Shown here one piece after another: positions 56,579-64,000 of a stretch of DNA of 64,000 nt; position 1 is the first letter of the stretch; each line of letters opens with the position of its first letter. The stretch lies in NCBI RefSeq assembly GCF_001039005.1, contig NZ_LDWR01000013.1:1-64000 (forward strand). The letters are read 5' to 3'. The translations under genes were made by a program, and so were the position numbers. Origin of the DNA: Burkholderia cepacia (GTDB lineage Bacteria; Pseudomonadota; Gammaproteobacteria; Burkholderiales; Burkholderiaceae). The notes beneath the pieces were generated by a model. It saw nothing but the letters and a program-made list of their open reading frames with translations. It was not told the DNA's origin and made no database searches.

Positions 56579-57360
56579 GACCGTACCTCCTGCAGCGCCT
56601 GCCGCGTCGCGCGCAGCAACCAGCTCACGTCGGCCGACAGCGTGATCATCCGGTAGCCGGCCTCGCGGTACTGGCGCGCGCCCGCCGTATCGCCCGCAAA
56701 AATGCCGACCGCGACGCCGGCCTGCTTGCCGGCCGCGAGCACGCGCGCCATCGCGGTTTCGACATCCGGGTGGCGGATGTCGCCGAGATGCCCGAGGCTC
56801 GCCGCGAGATCGGCCGGGCCGATAAACAGGCAGTCGACGCCGGGCATTGCCGCGATCCGCTCGACTTCGTCGACGCCGCGCGCCGATTCGATCTGCACGA
56901 TCACCGCGACCTGCGCATTGGCCGACTGCAGGTAATCGCGGCGCATGCCGAACGCCGCCGCGCGCACCATGCCCGCGACGCCGCGCAGCCCGTCCGGCGA
57001 ATCGGGCGACGGATAGCGCGTGAGCCGCACCGCGTGCGCGGCATCGTCGGGCGTCTCGATGCACGGAAACATCAGCGTGCGCGCGCCGGCGTCGAGCGCG
57101 CGCTTCACGAGCCACGGCTCGCGCGCCGGCACGCGCACGACGGGCTCGCTCGGCAGGTGCGCGGCAGCGATCGCACGCAGTTGCGACGCAACATCACGGC
57201 TGTCGTTCGGCGCGTGCTCCATGTCGATGCAGAGCCAGTCGTAGCCGGCATGCGCGAGCGCTTCCGCGGCCGAGTCGCTGCCGAGCGACAGCCACAGGCC
57301 GTACAGCGGATCGTCGCCGTCGCGCAGGCGTTGTTTGAGGGAATTGGTGAGCGTGCTCAT
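56575..57360 (-). CDS. HpcH/HpaI-family class II aldolase
   Basis: A 261-residue metal-dependent pyruvate aldolase of the HpaI family, which splits 4-hydroxy-2-oxoacids. Visible: YGLWLSLGSDSAAEALAHAGYDW, LCIDMEHAPND (active-site Glu/Asp), VRVPAREPWLVKRALDAGA, VQIESARGVDEVERIA and FIGPADLAASLG. ATG 57360 is used. The physiological substrate is not deducible from this locus; the neighbouring Sel1 gene gives no hint. Confidence 0.9.
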   Translation of the reverse strand: MSTLTNSLKQRLRDGDDPLYGLWLSLGSDSAAEALAHAGYDWLCIDMEHAPNDSRDVASQLRAIAAAHLPSEPVVRVPAREPWLVKRALDAGARTLMFPCIETPDDAAHAVRLTRYPSPDSPDGLRGVAGMVRAAAFGMRRDYLQSANAQVAVIVQIESARGVDEVERIAAMPGVDCLFIGPADLAASLGHLGDIRHPDVETAMARVLAAGKQAGVAVGIFAGDTAGARQYREAGYRMITLSADVSWLLRATRQALQEVRS

Positions 57361-57657
57361 CGATACGGCCTCCTGGACGGAACGGCAATCGAACGGGACA
57401 AGCAACAGGCGAAGCGGAGCGCAACACGCCAGGCAGCAAGCACGGCGGCGCCGTACCGGGCCCTGAAACGTCAGTCGGCCGAGGGCGCCCGATCTGACAG
57501 CGCGCGGGCGCGTTTTTTCGGTGCCACGCAACGATCATAGCGCGGCGTTACGCGGAATGTGGGAACGGACGGGGAAGCAGTGCCGGCGCGGGACCCGGCC
57601 GCGGGGTGCGGTGACAGGCAGCCCGCGCCGGCTGGCGGGGCTGCCGGGAAGGCAGGA

Positions 57658-58110
57658 TCAGCGGCCGGGCTGGCGCTCGACGTCGGCCCAGCAGTTCGGC
57701 GTTTCGTACAGGCGCACGCGCTCGAGGCGCAGGTTCACGCCATAGTGCGCGTCGTACACGTTCGCGAGGAGGTCGAACGCGATCGCCGCGAGGTTCTCGA
57801 CGGTCGGGATCCGGTCGATCACGACGGTCTTGTGGTCGGCCATCTGTTCGAGGAACGAGCGCACGACGTCGTCGCGCGCATAGACCAGGAACGCGTGGTC
57901 CCACTTGCTGACGAGGTGCTCCATCGCAAGCGCCTTCACGTCGGCGAAATCCATCACCATGCCGCGGTCGGGCGCCCCCTCGGTATCGACGAGATCGCCG
58001 CGCAGCGTGATTTCGAGCACGTAGCGATGGCCGTGCAGGTTCCTGCACTGGCTGCGGTGATCGGGAATGCGGTGGCCCGCGTCGAATTCGAGTTTTCGGG
58101 TAATCAGCAC
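57658..58110 (-). CDS. queD: 6-carboxytetrahydropterin synthase QueD
   Basis: QueD makes 6-carboxy-5,6,7,8-tetrahydropterin from dihydroneopterin triphosphate, the first committed step towards queuosine. The 150-residue protein has the zinc/catalytic motif DHRSQCRNLHGHRYVLEITL (active Cys and His residues) and DFADVKAL, DHAFLVYARDD. It follows queE by 18 bases, in the order queC-queE-queD on the minus strand. Confidence 0.95.
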   Translation of the reverse strand: MLITRKLEFDAGHRIPDHRSQCRNLHGHRYVLEITLRGDLVDTEGAPDRGMVMDFADVKALAMEHLVSKWDHAFLVYARDDVVRSFLEQMADHKTVVIDRIPTVENLAAIAFDLLANVYDAHYGVNLRLERVRLYETPNCWADVERQPGR

Positions 58111-58128
58111 GATGTCAAAAGCCGGGGC

Positions 58129-58761
58129 TCAGGGAATGTTCAGATATTTGTGGGTCTGCATCGACAGGCGCCACTGCGGATGACGTTTGCACCAGTCGAT
58201 CGCGAGCTTCGTATTGAGGTCGCGCGACGGGCCGTCCATCGGCTGGACGAGGAAATACTCGAAGTCGAGCTTCGCGTAGTCGGCCAGCCGCTGGTTGTCC
58301 TGCGGGATCACGACCTTCAGTTCGTTGCCCTTCGTGACGACGAGCGGCGCGTCGGCTTTCGGACTCACGCAGATCCAGTCGATCGATTCGAGCACCGGCA
58401 GCGAGCCGTTGGTCTCGATCGCGATCTCGAAGCCCGCCGCATGCAGCGCGTCGACGAGCGGCTGGTCGAGCTGCAGCATCGGCTCGCCGCCCGTGCAGAC
58501 GACGAAACGGTGCGCTTCGCCGTCCGGCCACAGCCCGGCAATCGTCGCGACGAGCGCTTCGGCATCCTTGAACTTGCCGCCGTTCTCGCCGTCGGTGCCG
58601 ACGAAGTCCGTATCGCAGAAGCGGCACACGGCCTCCGCACGATCCTCTTCGCGGCCCGACCACAGGTTGCAGCCGGCGAACCGGCAGAACACGGCCGGCC
58701 GGCCCGCATTCGCGCCCTCGCCCTGCAACGTGTAGAAAATTTCCTTGACCGCGTAAGTCAT
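58129..58761 (-). CDS. queE: 7-carboxy-7-deazaguanine synthase QueE
   Basis: A 210-residue radical SAM enzyme that rearranges 6-carboxytetrahydropterin to 7-carboxy-7-deazaguanine. The cluster-binding motif here is CX14CX2C (first Cys in FAGCNLWSGRE, then CRFC), an expanded spacing previously described for Burkholderia QueE instead of the standard CX3CX2C. GGEPMLQLD and SPKADAPLVVTKG are also typical. It lies between queC and queD. Confidence 0.94.
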   Translation of the reverse strand: MTYAVKEIFYTLQGEGANAGRPAVFCRFAGCNLWSGREEDRAEAVCRFCDTDFVGTDGENGGKFKDAEALVATIAGLWPDGEAHRFVVCTGGEPMLQLDQPLVDALHAAGFEIAIETNGSLPVLESIDWICVSPKADAPLVVTKGNELKVVIPQDNQRLADYAKLDFEYFLVQPMDGPSRDLNTKLAIDWCKRHPQWRLSMQTHKYLNIP

Positions 58762-58836
58762 CGTCCTTCGTCCGGCTCGCGCCGCTCGCTGTCGATCAGA
58801 ATCCGTTATCCATCAAGCACTGCCGGCGCACCCGCG

Positions 58837-59571
58837 TCACAGCGGCGCTTCGGTCACCCGCTCGCCCTTCAGGTAGGCCTCGTAGCCGCGCTTGCGCAGC
58901 TTGCAGGCCGGGCATTCGCCGCAGCCGAAGCCCCAGTCGTGCAGTTCCGCGCGCTCGCCCACGTAGCACGTGTGCGTCTCGACGCGGATCAGTTCGACGA
59001 GCGCTTCGCCGCCGAGCTGTTCGGCGAGTTGCCACGTTTGCGCCTTGTCGAGCCACATCAACGGCGTCTCGAGCACGACGCGCGTGTCCATTCCGAGGTT
59101 CAGCGCGACCTGCAGCGCCTTCATCGTGTCGTCGCGACAGTCGGGGTAGCCCGAAAAGTCGGTCTCGCACATCCCGCCGACCAGCACGCGCAGCCCGCGG
59201 CGATAGGCGATCGCCGCGGCGATCGTCATGAACATCAGGTTGCGGCCCGGCACAAACGTGTTCGGCAAGCCGTTCGCCGTCGTCTCGATCTCGATCGTGC
59301 GCGTCATCGCGGTATCGCTGATCGCGCCGAGCACCGACAGGTCGATCATGTGATCGTCACCGAGCCGGTCCGACCAGGCGGGAAACTTGTGCTTCAGCGC
59401 TTCGCGCACGCCTTCGCGACATTCGAGCTCGACACGATGGCGCTGGCCGTAATCGAAACCGAGGGTCTCGACCGTCTGGTAGCGTTCGAGTGCCCATGCC
59501 ACGCACGTGGCCGAGTCCTGCCCGCCGGAAAACAACACGAGCGCGCCGTCTTTAGCGTCTGTCCGAATCAC
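58837..59571 (-). CDS. queC: 7-cyano-7-deazaguanine synthase QueC
   Basis: A 244-residue PP-loop enzyme converting 7-carboxy-7-deazaguanine to preQ0 with ATP and ammonia. It shows the PP-loop [23 protein letters not shown], and the zinc-binding cluster [17 protein letters not shown] with a Cys shared from [17 protein letters not shown]. It is the first gene of the queCED run. Confidence 0.96.
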   Translation of the reverse strand: MIRTDAKDGALVLFSGGQDSATCVAWALERYQTVETLGFDYGQRHRVELECREGVREALKHKFPAWSDRLGDDHMIDLSVLGAISDTAMTRTIEIETTANGLPNTFVPGRNLMFMTIAAAIAYRRGLRVLVGGMCETDFSGYPDCRDDTMKALQVALNLGMDTRVVLETPLMWLDKAQTWQLAEQLGGEALVELIRVETHTCYVGERAELHDWGFGCGECPACKLRKRGYEAYLKGERVTEAPL

Positions 59572-59880
59572 CGTGATACTCCGTGAATGTGTAGGCTCGC
59601 GTCGCGCTGCGCCCCGGGGCCGGCTGCCGCCGGGCGGCCCGACGCGTGCCGGCCTGCGCCGGCTCGACCAGTATAGGCAGCGCGGTCGGCCGCGAACGCG
59701 GCGGAGCGCTTATACCGCCCATCGCGCGGCATCGTTGCCGCGCGTCACGGCGGCGCGTGGCTGGCGGCCTGCCGTGCGCATGAAGCGATGCGCTAAGTCA
59801 TTGAGCGGGCACGGATTTTATCATGCCCCCGCGAATGCTGCCGGGCGCGCCGCGTATGACACGCAATACCCACCACAAAC
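59572..59880. other. Intergenic region between queC and the tRNA-Phe terminator
   Basis: About 310 bases. I see no preQ1 riboswitch that I could align with confidence, and no gene. The segment should hold the queCED promoter. Confidence 0.35.
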
Positions 59881-59914
59881 GAAAAACCCCAAGAACCTTC
59901 CGATTCTTGGGGTT
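59881..59914 (-). terminator. Terminator behind tRNA-Phe
   Basis: An 11-bp stem AACCCCAAGAA/TTCTTGGGGTT with a TCGGAAGG loop on the minus strand, followed by a T-rich TTTTTCG run. It lies directly downstream of the tRNA. Confidence 0.88.
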
Positions 59915-59922
59915 GGAACTGC

Positions 59923-59998
59923 TGGTGGCCTGGGACGGAATCGAACCATCGACACGCGGATTTTCAATCCGCTGCTCTACCAACTGAGCTACCGGGCC
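59923..59998 (-). tRNA. tRNA-Phe (anticodon GAA)
   Basis: Minus-strand cloverleaf of 76 bases with encoded CCA (59923-59925). The acceptor GGCCCGG pairs with the 3' CC.GGCC end with one C-A mismatch; D-arm TAGCTCAGTTGGTAGAGC and T-loop GGTTCGATTCC are canonical. The anticodon GAA is at 59963-59965 with the stem CGGAT/ATCCG. One isolated tRNA gene with its own terminator. Confidence 0.97.
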
Positions 59999-60058
59999 AA
60001 CGAAGAATGAAAGTATATCGAGCTTTCCCCACCTGCTCAAGCGTTTTCGCGAAAAATT

Positions 60059-60760
60059 TTATATCGCGCCTTCGGACGGCTTCTTGCCGAGCTCGACGCC
60101 GAGCTGCTTGAGCTTGCGATACAGGTGCGTGCGCTCGAGGCCCGTCTTCTCCGCAACGCGCGTCATGCTGCCGTTCTCGCGTGCGAGGTGATATTCGAAG
60201 TATGCGCGCTCGAACGCATCGCGCGCTTCGCGCAACGGGATGTCGAACGGGATCGCGGCCGTCTGGCCCGCGAGGCCGAGTGCCGCTGCCATGTCGTCGC
60301 CGAGCGTCGGCAGCGCCGCCGCGGACGCAACCGCCGCGGGCCCTGCCGCCTGCCCGGCACCGGCCTTCGCCGCCGCGTTGGCGGACACGGGCGCCGCGCC
60401 GCGTGCGAGACCGTGCTCGACGGACTTCAGCAGCTTCTGCAGCGCGATCGGCTTCTCGAGGAAATCGAGCGCGCCGATCTTCGTCGCCTCGACGGCCGTA
60501 TCGATCGTCGCGTGCCCGGACATCATGATCACGGGCATCGTCAGCAGCCCCTGCGCCGCCCATTCCTTGAGCAACGTCACGCCGTCGGTATCGGGCATCC
60601 AGATATCGAGCAGCACGAGATCGGGCGCCTGATTCAGCCGGTATTCCCGCGCGGCCTGCGCGTTCTCCGCCGCCTCGACGACATGTCCTTCATCGCTGAG
60701 GATCTCCGAGAGCAATTCCCGGATGCCCATTTCATCATCTACCACCAGGATGGTTGCCAT
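60059..60760 (-). CDS. NtrX-like response regulator lacking the AAA+ domain
   Basis: A 233-residue response regulator: a receiver (MATILVVDDEMGIRELLSEIL, phospho-acceptor Asp52 in LLDIWMPDTDG, MSGHATIDTAVEATKIGALDFLEKP) joined by an Ala-rich linker (AANAAAKAGAGQAAGPAA) to a Fis-type HTH (SMTRVAEKTGLERTHLYRKLKQLGVELGKK, residues about 195-225). Classical NtrX has a sigma-54 AAA+ domain of roughly 230 residues in between; no GAFTGA is present here. It pairs with the ntrY-like kinase, which is upstream and ends one base away from its ATG. Confidence 0.88.
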   Translation of the reverse strand: MATILVVDDEMGIRELLSEILSDEGHVVEAAENAQAAREYRLNQAPDLVLLDIWMPDTDGVTLLKEWAAQGLLTMPVIMMSGHATIDTAVEATKIGALDFLEKPIALQKLLKSVEHGLARGAAPVSANAAAKAGAGQAAGPAAVASAAALPTLGDDMAAALGLAGQTAAIPFDIPLREARDAFERAYFEYHLARENGSMTRVAEKTGLERTHLYRKLKQLGVELGKKPSEGAI

Positions 60761-63178
60761 TTACGCTGCCTTTGTCTGCACACTTGCTTTTGTCTTAGCG
60801 GGTGTCGCCCCGCCCTGCGCGCCCGCTTCGGCGCCTGGCGCATCACTCGCCATCTGCAGGAACAGGATCGACACCTGCGCACCCTCGACGGTCTCGCCGT
60901 GCATGCGATTGCGCAGATCGATCCGCGCACCGTGCTCATCGACGATTTTCTTGACCGTGGCCAACCCGAGCCCCGTGCCCTTCGCCTTCGTCGTCACGTA
61001 AGGCTCGAACGCGCGGGTCAGGATGCGTGCCGGAAAACCGGGCCCGTTGTCGGACACGGTAAGACGTACCGCGACGCGCGTTTTGCCCTCGGCGTCGGGA
61101 TCGCCATATTCTACTGTCTTGGTTTCGATCAACACACGCGGATGCGCAGCTTCCACGACCGAATCCTGCGCATTCTGCAGCAGGTTGTGAATCACCTGGC
61201 GCAGTTGCGTCGCGTCGCCGCGAATCACCGGCAGCGACGGCGCGAGCTCGGCGACGATCGGGCTCTTGCCTTCATCACCGACACCGTACAGCCCGAGCAC
61301 CTCGCTCGCCAGTTCGTTCAACTGCAGGTTCGCGAGCACCGCCGGCGGCGTGCGTGCGTATTCGCGGAAATCATCGACCATCCGCTTCATCGCGGCCACC
61401 TGGTTGACGATCATCGTCGCGCCGCGCTTGAGCACATCCGCGTCGGACGGCGCGAGCTTGTCGGACAGCTTCATCTGCAGCCGTTCGGCCGACAGCTGGA
61501 TCGGCGTCAGCGGATTCTTGATCTCGTGCGCGAGCCGGCGCGCGACCTCGCCCCACGCGACCGATCGCTGCGCGGAAATCACGTCGGTTATGTCGTCGAA
61601 CACGACGACATAACCGGACGTCTGCGGATCGTCGGCCTGCCCCTCGACCGTCGACACGAGGCGCGCGCCGCGCACGAGCAGCGTCAGCGGTTCGGTTTCG
61701 CCCGGCATCTCGATCGCGAACTGCTGCTGCCAGTGGCCGCGATCGCCGCTGCCGCCGTCGGACGCCGCCTCGCGATCGGCGAATGCCTTGCGCACCATCG
61801 CGCCGAAACCCGCGGCAACGCCGATCCGGTCGAGCGTCGTGCCGATCAGCGCGTTGAACGGCTGCCGGAAGATCCGCTCGGCGCCGCGGTTCGCCGTCGT
61901 CAGCCGGAACTGGCGGTCGAGCACGAACACGCCGGCCGTCAGGTTCGCGAGGATGCTTTCGAGATACGTCTTCGAATGCTCGAGCGCGACGCGGTTCTTC
62001 TCGACCGCGAGCCGCGCCTCGGACAACTGGCGCGTCATCGCGTTGAACGACTGCGTGAGGAAGCCGAGCTCGTCGCGCGTCTTGATCTCGCGCTTCGGCG
62101 TGTAGTCGCCTTCCGTGATCTCCTTCGTGCCCTGCGCGAGCAGGAACAGCGGCCTTGCGAGCTGCTGGCCGAGCGCGAGCGCGAGCATCATCGCGATGAA
62201 GGTCGCGAGGAACAGCGCGAGCGTCAGCGTGCCGATGTACATCTTGCGCAGGCCCGTGCGGCCGAGCGACTTTTCCTGATACTCGCGGTACGCGCGCTGC
62301 ACGGCGTCGGCGTTGTGCGCGAGCGTGGGCGGCACCGGCTGCGTGAGCTGCAGGAAGCGTTCGGCCGGCTGCAGCAGCGACGTCGACGCATCGGGAATCG
62401 GCCGCACGACGCGCAGCCGCAGCGCGCCCTTCGCGCCGTGCGCGCGCGGATCGCCGTCGACTTCGCCCTCGATCGCCGCGTACGCGCCGTGTTCGCGCGC
62501 CTGGCTCAGCATCAGCGACGTCGGCAGGTCGTCCGGAATCAGCGCCGCGAAATTGCCCGACGCCTGCGCGACGATATGCAGGTCGGGCGCCGCGCCCGAG
62601 CCGGCGCGGGTCGGCTCGACGATCGTCGCGTCCTGCACGCCGAACTGATCGCGCAGCCGCAGCAGCGTGAGCGTCGTGCCGTTCGTGTTCGCATCGACGC
62701 TCGCGAGCTGGTCGGACATCAGCCGCGCCTTGGTCTGCAGGTCGGACAGCGACGCATCGAGCATCCCGCGGCCGAGGTTCAGGCCGGCCGTCAGCGCCGT
62801 CTCGACGTTCACGTCGAACCACGACTCGATACTGCGCGACACGAACTGGTACGACACGATGTAGATGATCCCGCCCGGCACGACGCCGACGAGCGCGAAG
62901 AACACCGCGAGCTTCGCGAGCAGCCGCGTGCCGAACTTGCCCTTCCTCAGGCGCACGACGATCATCCCGATCAGCCCGAGCACCACGAGCAGGAACACGA
63001 GCGCGACGACGATGTTGGTCGCGTACAGCCACGAGTAGTAGCGATCGAAGAATTCGGTGTTCGCGCTCGCGGCCGCGAGCAGCACGAGCAGCAGCAGCGC
63101 GGTGAGCGCGACGGTCGAGACGATCACGCGAACGAGGAGGCTCTTCCCGCTGGCCGCGCGGCGCACTTTATTTAGCAC
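60761..63178 (-). CDS. NtrY-like membrane sensor histidine kinase
   Basis: An 805-residue sensor with several N-terminal transmembrane segments and a large periplasmic or extracytoplasmic domain (about residues 90-320), a HAMP (GQQLARPLFLLAQGTKEITEG), PAS (LANLTAGVFVLDRQFRLTTAN), the H-box ARRLAHEIKNPLTPIQLSAE and the HATPase boxes (NLLQNAQDSV, DNGPGFPARI, KGTGLGLATVKKIVDEHG). Layout is that of NtrY. Its partner is the shortened ntrX-like regulator downstream. The ATG overlaps the DUF4390 stop by 11 bases. Confidence 0.9.
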   Translation of the reverse strand: MLNKVRRAASGKSLLVRVIVSTVALTALLLLVLLAAASANTEFFDRYYSWLYATNIVVALVFLLVVLGLIGMIVVRLRKGKFGTRLLAKLAVFFALVGVVPGGIIYIVSYQFVSRSIESWFDVNVETALTAGLNLGRGMLDASLSDLQTKARLMSDQLASVDANTNGTTLTLLRLRDQFGVQDATIVEPTRAGSGAAPDLHIVAQASGNFAALIPDDLPTSLMLSQAREHGAYAAIEGEVDGDPRAHGAKGALRLRVVRPIPDASTSLLQPAERFLQLTQPVPPTLAHNADAVQRAYREYQEKSLGRTGLRKMYIGTLTLALFLATFIAMMLALALGQQLARPLFLLAQGTKEITEGDYTPKREIKTRDELGFLTQSFNAMTRQLSEARLAVEKNRVALEHSKTYLESILANLTAGVFVLDRQFRLTTANRGAERIFRQPFNALIGTTLDRIGVAAGFGAMVRKAFADREAASDGGSGDRGHWQQQFAIEMPGETEPLTLLVRGARLVSTVEGQADDPQTSGYVVVFDDITDVISAQRSVAWGEVARRLAHEIKNPLTPIQLSAERLQMKLSDKLAPSDADVLKRGATMIVNQVAAMKRMVDDFREYARTPPAVLANLQLNELASEVLGLYGVGDEGKSPIVAELAPSLPVIRGDATQLRQVIHNLLQNAQDSVVEAAHPRVLIETKTVEYGDPDAEGKTRVAVRLTVSDNGPGFPARILTRAFEPYVTTKAKGTGLGLATVKKIVDEHGARIDLRNRMHGETVEGAQVSILFLQMASDAPGAEAGAQGGATPAKTKASVQTKAA

Positions 63179-63758
63179 GTTCGGTCACCGTGAAGTTGAA
63201 GCGCTTCCAGTCCGACCCGAGCGTCCAGTCGCGGTTGTTCACGGCGTCGACCTGGAACGGCTTCGGCATCAGCGCGGTGTCGAGCTGCATCCGCACCGAT
63301 GCGTTGTAGGTTTCCCCCAAGCGCACCTGGTTGCGGTCGATCACGTGCCACGACGTGATGTGCCTGACGACCGCGAGCGCGTCCTTCAGCGACGGGAAGC
63401 CGAGCTGCAGGCCGCCGGTCGACACGCGGTACTCGCGCGTGAGCGGCTGGAACGACAGGCGCATGGTTTGCGTCACCGACACCGGCTGCTCGTCGAACCA
63501 GTACCAGCGCGCGCGGCTCAGCTCGAAGTCGGTCGTGAAATAAAGCGGGATGCCCTTGTTGACGGCATCCTCGAGGTTCGGATTCAGCTCGAAATCGAAG
63601 CGGGCGTCGAGGCTCCAGCCGCTTCCGTCGGCCTGGAGCGACGCGCGCTGCACGGCGATCGACTGGGCATGCGCCGGCCGGACGACGGCCAGGCACAGCG
63701 CCAACGCGACCATCAGGACGGCCGCGAGCCGAAGTGGAAAAAGGTGTTTGATCGTCAC
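63168..63758 (-). CDS. DUF4390-family exported protein
   Basis: A 196-residue protein with a signal peptide (RLAAVLMVALALCLAVVRPAHA then QSIAVQ) and the DUF4390 body (DARFDFELNPNLEDAVNKGI, ARWYWFDEQ, TREYRVSTGG). The family is found in the rsmB-ntrYX neighbourhood of beta-proteobacteria; its role is unknown. ATG 63758 overlaps the stop of rsmB by four bases and its 3' end overlaps ntrY. Confidence 0.88.
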   Translation of the reverse strand: MTIKHLFPLRLAAVLMVALALCLAVVRPAHAQSIAVQRASLQADGSGWSLDARFDFELNPNLEDAVNKGIPLYFTTDFELSRARWYWFDEQPVSVTQTMRLSFQPLTREYRVSTGGLQLGFPSLKDALAVVRHITSWHVIDRNQVRLGETYNASVRMQLDTALMPKPFQVDAVNNRDWTLGSDWKRFNFTVTERAK

Positions 63759-64000
63759 CGTTTCTGAAACCGCGCGTAGAAAAATCCGTCGTGATCGGTG
63801 TTCTGGTCGAGTGCGCCGGCGGCCGCCCCTCCCTGCACTCCGCCCGGCAGCAGCTGGCCGGGGGCGTCCAATCGTACCGCATCTTCACAGGCCGCTTCAA
63901 ACCAGCGGGCCTGCAACTCGCCTTCTTCGGGGAAGATCGAACAGGTCACGTAAAGCAGTTCGCCGCCCGGCTTCACAAGCGGCCACAGCGCCGACAGGAT
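63755..64000 (-). CDS. rsmB: 16S rRNA (cytosine-967-C5) methyltransferase RsmB, 3' end only
   Basis: The 3' part of rsmB, which methylates C967 of 16S rRNA. The reading frame runs off the right edge, so the start lies beyond it. The 81 visible residues include the RsmB-type ALWPLVKPGGELLYVTCSIF, with the catalytic-loop Cys in VTCS, and the C-terminal GALDQNTDHDGFFYARFQK. Its stop overlaps DUF4390. Identification is from the C-terminal motif and the context, and the N-terminal domain cannot be checked. Confidence 0.9.
   Translation of the reverse strand: MLSALWPLVKPGGELLYVTCSIFPEEGELQARWFEAACEDAVRLDAPGQLLPGGVQGGAAAGALDQNTDHDGFFYARFQKR

Noticed and set aside
59572..59880. preQ1 riboswitch upstream of queC
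   Set aside because: I could not find the C-rich loop plus A-rich tail of preQ1-I or the conserved stems of preQ1-II.
59923..59998. tRNA-Phe as an integration site of an island
   Set aside because: Flanks are core genes on both sides and I see no repeat of the tRNA 3' end in the window.
60125..63175. A 1016-codon plus-strand frame opposite the ntrX/ntrY-like genes
   Set aside because: It is antisense to a clearly recognisable sensor kinase and regulator; Arg/His/Asp-rich, no domain, no ribosome site.

Overview
The window is high-GC proteobacterial DNA (roughly two-thirds G+C by eye). Gene content and order point to chromosome 1 of a Burkholderia species, most likely of the B. cepacia complex: fliHIJK, a MetXS-MetW pair, regB/regA next to hslVU, gatCAB divergent from mreBCD-mrdA-rodA, queDEC, and an ntrYX-like pair beside rsmB. 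The species is inferred from gene content; no database was searched. Codon use is uniform except in the stretch around 41.3-43.7 kb, which is visibly richer in A+T.

Layout. 1-4 kb: end of a flagellar export operon (fliH partial, fliI, fliJ, fliK). 4-8.1 kb: a GMC oxidoreductase and an aldehyde dehydrogenase, divergent, separated by about 1 kb that holds a 287-bp palindromic element with terminal inverted repeats. 8.2-14.7 kb: srkA-like kinase, small proteins, a DMT exporter, an aldo/keto reductase and a PhyH-type dioxygenase. 14.8-17.1 kb: metK and an LpxL-type acyltransferase, divergent. 17.1-17.8 kb: a higBA toxin-antitoxin pair with a clear promoter/operator. 18.2-22 kb: dapF, a DUF484 gene, xerC and an RlmI-like methyltransferase. 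22.2-26.4 kb: a His-rich CobW GTPase, a DksA that lacks the zinc-finger cysteines, and hslVU. 26.5-28.7 kb: regA/regB redox two-component system and a CWC protein. 29-31.3 kb: argB, a HAD nucleotidase and slmA. 31.5-34.5 kb: an autotransporter.

34.5-36.5 kb: a SAM-II-type riboswitch with an intact pseudoknot in front of metX-metW. 36.6-39 kb: ampG and an M48-family protein whose HExxH motif reads HGIAH. 39-41.3 kb: an AraC regulator divergent from a zinc alcohol dehydrogenase. 41.4-43.6 kb: a compact, overlapping four-gene cassette (two PAAR-type proteins, a SleB-like hydrolase, a secreted partner) that I read as an orphan type VI secretion effector-immunity module. 43.9-49 kb: xthA, ppk2 and gatCAB. 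49.4-55.7 kb: the rod-shape operon mreBCD-mrdA-rodA. 55.8-57.4 kb: HpcH/HpaI aldolase and a Sel1-repeat protein. 57.7-59.6 kb: queC, queE, queD for the queuosine precursor. 59.9 kb: tRNA-Phe(GAA). 60-64 kb: ntrX-like and ntrY-like genes, a DUF4390 gene and the 3' end of rsmB.

Functional themes: methionine/SAM metabolism appears twice (metK; riboswitch-controlled metXW), cell-envelope growth several times (mre/mrd/rod, ampG, lpxL, the M48 protein), and proteostasis/stress in hslVU and dksA. Most of the window is conserved core genome. The accessory parts are the PAAR cassette, the palindromic element, the autotransporter and probably higBA. I see no rRNA, CRISPR array, intact insertion sequence or prophage.
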